This document shows, piece by piece, positions 58,593-64,000 of a stretch of 64,000 nucleotides of DNA (position 1 is its first letter; the number at the start of each line of letters is the position of its first letter). The stretch comes from Lepus europaeus (Eukaryota > Chordata > Mammalia > Lagomorpha > Leporidae): positions 180,752,388-180,816,387 of the forward strand of contig NC_084827.1 in assembly GCF_033115175.1 (NCBI RefSeq), read 5' to 3'. The position numbers and the translations under genes are program-made. The notes beneath the pieces are model-generated. The model saw only the letters and a list, made by a program, of their open reading frames with translations, had not been told where the DNA came from and searched no databases.

Positions 58593-58936
58593 GGGGCTGG
58601 CTCTGTGACGTAGCAGGTGAAGCTACTGCCTGCAGTGCCAGCATCCCATATGGGCGCTGGTTCGAGTCCTGGCTGCTCCACTTCCAATCCAGCTCTCTGC
58701 TGTGGCCTGGGAAAGCAGTAGAAGTTGGCCCAAGTCCTTGGGCCCCTGCACCCCCATGGGAGACTAGAAGGGGCCTCCTGGCTCCTGGCTTCGGATCAGC
58801 GCATCTCTGGCCATTGTGGCCATCTGGGGAGTGAACCAGAAGATGGAAGACCTCTCTCTCTGTCTCTCTCTCTGTCTCTGCCTCTCTGTAACTCTGCCTT
58901 TCAATAAGATAAATAAATCTTAAAAAAAAAAAAGAA
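58593..58936 (+). mobile_element. CSINE, right of a tandem pair
   Basis: Full-length sense copy starting 'ggggctggctctgtgacgta'. It shares the flanking repeat with its left neighbour: gaaaggagtta at 58582-58592 and gaaaggggtta at 58937-58947. The second SINE therefore inserted at the target-site duplication of the first. Confidence 0.92.
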
Positions 58937-59202
58937 GAAAGGGGTTACTAAAATTCTACCTCTTTAGGAGCTAGTTTGCAATTTTCTGTACTTTTATACC
59001 AATGCAGTAAAAACGATGTAACTTTCACGTGAAGTCCCTCCCTGGTGCTTCCCGAGCTGTGAAGGCAGAGTGGGCAGGAGCAGCCTGGGGCAGGCAGCGT
59101 GGGAGCCTCAGTGCTGGGCTCGGGGACCCAGCCCGGTGTTTCCTGAGCTGTGGGCGCCTCCCTTGGTCTTTCTAGGTTGCCTCCGTCTCTCTGAGTACGA
59201 TA

Positions 59203-59551
59203 CGAGGCCGACTGTGGTTCCTGTGCACCTGCCGTTGTAGACGGAGGTGGGCATGCGGTACGAGGCCAACTGTGGTTCCTGTGTACCTGCCGTTGTAGAC
59301 GGAGGTGGGCACGCGGTACGAGGCCGACTGTGGTTCCTGTGCACCTGCCGTTGTAGACGGAGGTGGGCACGCGGTACGAGGCCGACTGTGGTTCCTGTGC
59401 ACCTGCCGTTGTAGACGGAGGTGGGCGTGCGGTACGAGGCCGACTGTGGTTCCTGTGCACCTGCCGTTGTAGACGGAGGTGGGCATGCGGTACGAGGCCG
59501 ACTGTGGTTCCTGTGCACCTGCCGTTGTAGACGGAGGTGGGCACGCGGTAC
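59203..59551 (+). repeat. 58-bp minisatellite, 6 units
   Basis: Unit of 58 bp: 'gaggccgactgtggttcctg', 'tgcacctgccgttgtagacg', 'gaggtgggcacgcggtac', at 59203, 59261, 59319, 59377, 59435 and 59493, with few differences between copies. It opens a 237-codon frame on the - strand that is not a gene. Confidence 0.95.
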
Positions 59552-59559
59552 CTTCTATA

Positions 59560-62330
59560 ACCGTGTGCCCGTGTTAGCACTGCACAGACGGCTTCATCCG
59601 TAGCAGAGATCACAAGCAGGTTTGGTTGGTGGACGTGCTTTGCAGTGTTTAAGAACATCAATGAGTTATCCTATAACACGCAGCAGACTTCGTATGAAAT
59701 TCCAGGTATCTCAATTCTTTTGAAACCACGTGAGCACCTGAGGGTTCCTGGAGGAAGAAACAGCAGGCGCTGGGTTGCTGCTGCCCCTCCCGAGACCCGT
59801 GACCCTCGCGCCCGGTCCCCGTCGCCCGCGCCTGCTGATGGCTCTGTCCCTTCAGGCGCAGGGCTGTGACCCCTTCACTCGTAAGAGCTCACATCTCCCG
59901 CTTTCCGAGCGATGCCCCTTGTCTTGAAACAACCAAGGGAGGTGCAGCCCGGAACACGCAGGAACACGCGCCAGGTTAGCGCCGAGTGTGGAGGGCCACC
60001 AACACTGTGAGCGGAGGGCCACGCAAGTGGAGACACGGGTTGAAAGTGGGTCTCAGAGGGGTGAGGAGACCCAGAGCTGGGTCAGGGCCAGAGGCCATGG
60101 CCAGAGCAGGCCCACGGTCTGGGACACCCACGCCAGCAGACCTGGGAGAAGCCTGTGGCACGGGCCGCACCTGAGGGACCCCTGCCTCTGGAATCCCCAC
60201 ATCAGCCCTTGGAGTCCGAGTTCAAGAGCGTGGGATGCAAAGCAGCCATTTGTCCAGGACGGTCGTGGCAAGGCCGGCTGTGGTTGCAGGAGCCTGAGTC
60301 GTCACTGAGCCAGAAAGCTGCCCGGGCCACACCCACGCGCCCCCCAGGGAATGGCCAGGAGGACCATCGGAGGGGAGAAGCAGCAGAGGACTAGGCTGGG
60401 GGTGTGGCCAGGGGGTCAGGACACGCCCTCAGGTCACAGATCAGGGAAGTGGGCCCTGCCCTTTTCACACTGGGACCTCCCAGAGCTCCGGGAACCTTGC
60501 TCCATCTTCCTGAAGAGCTGCGTGCTGTCCCGTGGGTGCTGTTTCCCGCGTGGCCTCTGACGCACAGGCCCCAGTGGGTCAGGTGGGAGGGAGGCCGGGC
60601 TGAGGGGTCCCAGCTGGACCTGCGCAGCCCATGCGGCTCTCCCAGGGCCCAGGCCACTGACTCCTGTGCCCGCAGGCGGTCTTCTCCTTGGTCTGAGGGA
60701 TCCGCTTCTGGCTGGTGGCCTTCAACTGTGGGTAGGAAAATAGCATCCTCTGGACACACAGCTCTCAGTCTTCTTCCTTAACATTCTGTCCCTGACCACA
60801 CCGGCAGGGCAAAGCCGCCCCGAGCGCTGGAGCTTCCAAGCGTGGACGCCCACCGCGCCCCAGCCCTGGGGCCCTACGTCCCCGAGAGAACCGCTGCCTC
60901 CTGGCCAAGTGACCAAACCAGAGTGAGGTTAGCGGGGCCAGGCTGACGCCGCCCCCAACCCCCGCTCTCCTCTGAGCCAGGCTGCCCAAACCAGCCCACC
61001 CCGTGGGAAACGCGTCCCTGTCGCCACAAGTCGTCAGTCTGTGGCTGTCCCCAGATGAAACTTGCTCTCTCCGAACTTCCCCCAGAAGTGCCTGCAGACA
61101 AGTGAGACAAGTGGGACGTGGAACACCGGGCAGCGCTGACACGGGGGAGGTGCTGCCCACGGGCTGAGGGACGTGCCCAGCAGGTGCAGTGGAGCGGGAG
61201 CGCGCGACAATGGACGCAACCCCAGCAACGAGTCCCCAGAACCCACGCTCACAACGGCAGGGTCTTCGTGGCCTGAGGCTGCCGGCCAGTTCCGGGAAGG
61301 GCAGCAGGGGTCAGCACGTGTGTGGGCAGTGGCTGTGGGGGGTTCGGGGGGGGGGCTGCTTGCATCAGCTAGGATCAGGATCTCCAACGGAGACAGACAG
61401 CGGGGGGAGTCTCCCGCTGAGTGACGGCCTGCAGCTGGCTTCCCTGTCTGCCCAGGTCTTTAACTTGGCGTGAAGACCCCCAAGGACAGAGCAGCCGCCC
61501 TGCAGCAGGGCTCTCGGTGTGGACTCGGGGAGCAGGGCGGATGGCCAGGAGCCCCTGGGGCAGAATCCCCAGAGCAGGCGACACAGCCCCTTCGACTGTG
61601 GCTGCAGGGCAGCTAAGAGGGCTGAGGCCACGGGAAGCCCCGGCTCCCTCGTGCGCTGGAGGAGGTGGCACTCCCCACCCGCCGCCAGGTGGGGACTCCA
61701 TGGATGAAGCCCCCGGCTTGGCGCCGGCCCGACGGCGTCTGAATTGCTGCGAATCGTCTTCATTTTCTGATGCTACAAAGTCACCTCAGAGCTCAGGGGC
61801 TGGGACCAGCAGTCGGGGGGCTGCCCGGGGGCCCCTGGCTCCGCCTCGAGCTTCCCCCTGGAGCCGTGGGTGTCCGAAGCGGGGCTGGCGCTGGGAGGCT
61901 GAACTCCAAGGAGCACTTGCACGTGCTAGGCAAGAGGGCGGTGCGTGCTGACGAGGCCTCAGCCCTCTTTCTGCGGCTGTCCCCGTGTGGCCGGGGCTGC
62001 TCCCGGGGTGAGCGTGGACCTCAGAGGAGAGCAGGGACTGTGGAGGCCTGAGTCGCCGGGGAGGCCGTCCGGGCCGGGCAGACACCCTGCAGGGCGTGCC
62101 CAGGGAGTGCCTGCTGCACCTGCAGGGTGGGTGGCTTCTGTCTCAGGGCCGGCGTGGCTGACGTGGCTCTCCCCACAGACAGGTAACGTGGGAGCCAGGA
62201 AGTGCAGGAAGCCCCCGTCAACAGCCAGCTCCGTGACTATCGCCGGGGGTCTCTGATTTTTAATGTGATTGACAACCACGACTCAAACCTGTCCCCTCTG
62301 AACCTCACTCACTGCCGGTGAGGAAGAGTG
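59560..62330. other. GC-rich intergenic, no feature recognised
   Basis: 2.8 kb without a recognised repeat or gene. Frames reach 176 codons on both strands with no domain. There is a 9-bp G-run near 61347. Confidence 0.4.
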
Positions 62331-62346
62331 TAAAACCCAGAGTCAG

Positions 62347-62704
62347 TGGCCGGCGCCGTGGCTCAACAGGCTAATCCTCCGCCTTGCGGCACCGGCACAC
62401 CGGGTTCTAGTCTCGGTCAGGGCGCCGGATTCTGTCCCGGTTGCCCCTCTTCCAGGCCAGCTCTCTGCTGTGGCCCGGGAGTGCAGTGGAGGATGGCCCA
62501 AGTGCTTGGGGCCTGCACCCCATGGGAGACCAGGAGAAGCACCTGGCTCCTGCCTTCGGATCAGCGCGGTGCGCCGGCCGCAGAGCGCCAGCCACGGTGG
62601 CCATTGGAGGGTGAACCAACGGCAAAGGAAGACCTTTCTCTCTGTCTCTCTCTCTCTCTCACTGTCCACTCTGCCTGTCAAAAAAAATAAAAAATAAAAA
62701 AAAA
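62347..62704 (+). mobile_element. Young full-length CSINE with target-site duplication
   Basis: Starts 'tggccggcgccgtggctcaa', has an intact head, a (TC)n tract and an A-rich tail. Flanked by aaacccagagtcag (62333-62346) and aaacccggagtcag (ending at 62718). Very similar to the copy at 38794, so among the most recent insertions here. Confidence 0.93.
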
Positions 62705-62719
62705 AAACCCGGAGTCAGA

Positions 62720-63420
62720 CGGAAACTCGAGGGCAGCCCACGAGCCTGCTTTTGGGTTTGAGCCCTCACCTTGACTGGCTGATTAAACTTGAACTTAGAT
62801 TCTCCAGCTACACTCAGATCATTTCTGCCGACAATCCCAAACACCGAGAGAGGGGGAGAGAGAGCGAGAGCGCGTGAGGGCCATGCGGGACATCAAGCTT
62901 CCGCCACGTTCCCTGCCCAGGAACATCACAGGTCCCCGCCCGGGCCCCTGTGTCGGGAGGGCTCCCCATCACACTGGGCAGTGTGTGTGCAGGGGCTCAG
63001 TTACACGGCAGGGGGATGAGTCTCCGGAACACGTACTCTGACGCAGTCTTTTCGTTATTATGGGAATCTGAGAGAGCGGTTCCACCCCCGGCCGCCTTCC
63101 GCCGTCAGAAGCTGTTTTGTCTGTTCCATGTGGGTCTTTCCTGCCAAGCTCCTGGTTGGTGGAGACTGTCTGGAAATCTTTTGAAAAATGAAACAATTGA
63201 CTGGGTTGGTGCGGGGGGAACCTGAGAACCGGGACACTCAATGTAAATTCAAGAATTCATCGGATGTCACCGTGTTACAAAATCCTTGCACGGAGGATAA
63301 AACTTAAAGGTCTGGCGGTGGTCATCTAGGACGTGGGGGTGGCCCACGAGCCACAGCTGCTCAGGGGCAGAAGAAAGGGATCCGAAGAGGCGCCAGGGAG
63401 ATGGGAGGGGGCTCTCCCTC
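62720..63420. other. Intergenic, no feature recognised
   Basis: Unique-looking sequence. A short AG-rich tract lies at 62849-62870. No gene. Confidence 0.35.
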
Positions 63421-63602
63421 TCTCAGACGTATGGGCGCCGTTGTCCCTTGTCCTCAGCTCTCTGATCCCACTCAACCCTGCTCTCTCCTATGACCGCGCC
63501 TCCCTCTCCAGGGAGCTCTCTCGCCTCTGCAACACCCAATCTATACTTCTTCTCTTTCTTCTCCCGCCCTCCTCCCTGTTGTCCAAATGGGAGCGAGGTG
63601 AG

Positions 63603-63656
63603 CAGGACAGGTGGACGAGCAGGACAGGTGGACGAGCAGACAGGTGGACGAGCCAT
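63603..63656 (+). repeat. 17-bp tandem repeat, about 3 copies
   Basis: 'caggacaggtggacgag' type unit repeated head to tail. Confidence 0.8.
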
Positions 63657-63715
63657 CAACTGAACAGAGGACCCCGACTCCCAGGCGCTGCGCGAGCCGG
63701 CAGGCAGAGTCTCGC

Positions 63716-63831
63716 TGGCTCCGTGTCTGGTCCCCCAGAGGTGCTGGCTCCGTGTCTGGTCCCCCGAGGTGCTGGCTCCGTGTCTGGTCCCCCAGAGGTG
63801 CTGGGTCCGTGTCTGGTCCCCCAGAGGTGCA
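63716..63831 (+). repeat. 29-bp tandem repeat, 4 copies
   Basis: Unit 'ctggctccgtgtctggtccc' then 'ccagaggtg', four copies; the second lacks one base. It lies inside the probable retroviral leader. Confidence 0.9.
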
Positions 63832-64000
63832 GCAGATTCTCGAGAAGTGGCACAGCTCCCGTGTACGGCCCCTGGGTCGCGGAGGGGGTCACAGTCTCCC
63901 GGGTCGCAGCTCCTCTCTGCCGGATTCGTGACCTCGAAGAACGAGGCACCTGAACAAGCAGGGGTGAGCAAGGCCAAGGGCGTTTATTGAGAGAAGCAGC

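Larger units (their letters stand above)
63430..64000 (-). mobile_element. Probable LTR 3' part and leader of an endogenous retrovirus, cut by the window edge
   Basis: Read on the - strand, the right edge has AATAAA, then a pyrimidine-rich 'cccttggccttgctcacccc' stretch, 'ttcttcgaggtcacgaatcc' and a GC-rich U5-like tail, the usual order of an LTR R-U5 region in class I elements. Next comes a 29-bp repeat (listed separately) with gggggaccagacacgg, reminiscent of a retroviral leader. No gag, pol or env similarity is seen, and the U3 would lie outside the window. The class is my inference. Confidence 0.4.

Noticed and set aside
58593..58936. tRNA-like head of CSINE copies as possible tRNA genes
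   Set aside because: The head is a mutated tRNA relative fused to a SINE body. It lacks a full cloverleaf and is repeated across the window.

Overview
This is mammalian nuclear DNA, almost certainly from a rabbit or close lagomorph. About twenty copies of the tRNA-derived CSINE (C-repeat) family, which is specific to lagomorphs, are scattered on both strands, together with old MIR, L2 and L1 remnants shared by all placental mammals. There is no bacterial, plasmid or phage content. One protein-coding gene is recognisable: COPS8, subunit 8 of the COP9 signalosome. It is complete, on the + strand, and splits into eight coding exons between 13084 and 26127. The joined exons total 630 nt, which is 209 codons plus a stop, with GT donors and AG acceptors at every junction and no frame lesion. 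|| Layout. 1-11.87 kb is GC-rich intergenic DNA with MIR, L2 and CSINE copies, a probable solo LTR at 2.39-2.63 kb and one AT-rich, repeat-poor block near 9 kb. 11.87-13.48 kb is the CpG-island promoter of COPS8, with NRF1-type and ETS-type motifs close to the start codon. 13.08-26.13 kb is the COPS8 coding span; introns 4 and 7 carry large minisatellites. 26.13-27.75 kb holds the 3' UTR with two AATAAA signals. 27.8-40.8 kb is AT-richer intergenic DNA with broken L1 sequence, ancient repeats and many CSINEs. 40.85-58.3 kb has no CSINE that I can see, but is packed with GC-rich minisatellites with units of 38, 40, 83 and 57-71 bp, plus CA/TG tracts. 58.3-64 kb has further CSINEs, a 58-bp tandem array and, at the right edge, a probable retroviral LTR end on the - strand. 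|| COPS8 has no coding neighbour here. From human knowledge the gene lies in a gene-poor part of 2q37.3 between ACKR3 and COL6A3, which fits the empty flanks. The very long open frames over the minisatellites come from repeat units lacking stop codons, and I do not regard them as genes. I found no convincing undescribed biological system. The most interesting material is the minisatellite architecture: E-box-bearing units in intron 4, a composite array beside exon 8, an array that appears to have grown from an L1 fragment, and a compound minisatellite/microsatellite. Repeat family names come from reading, not from a database search.
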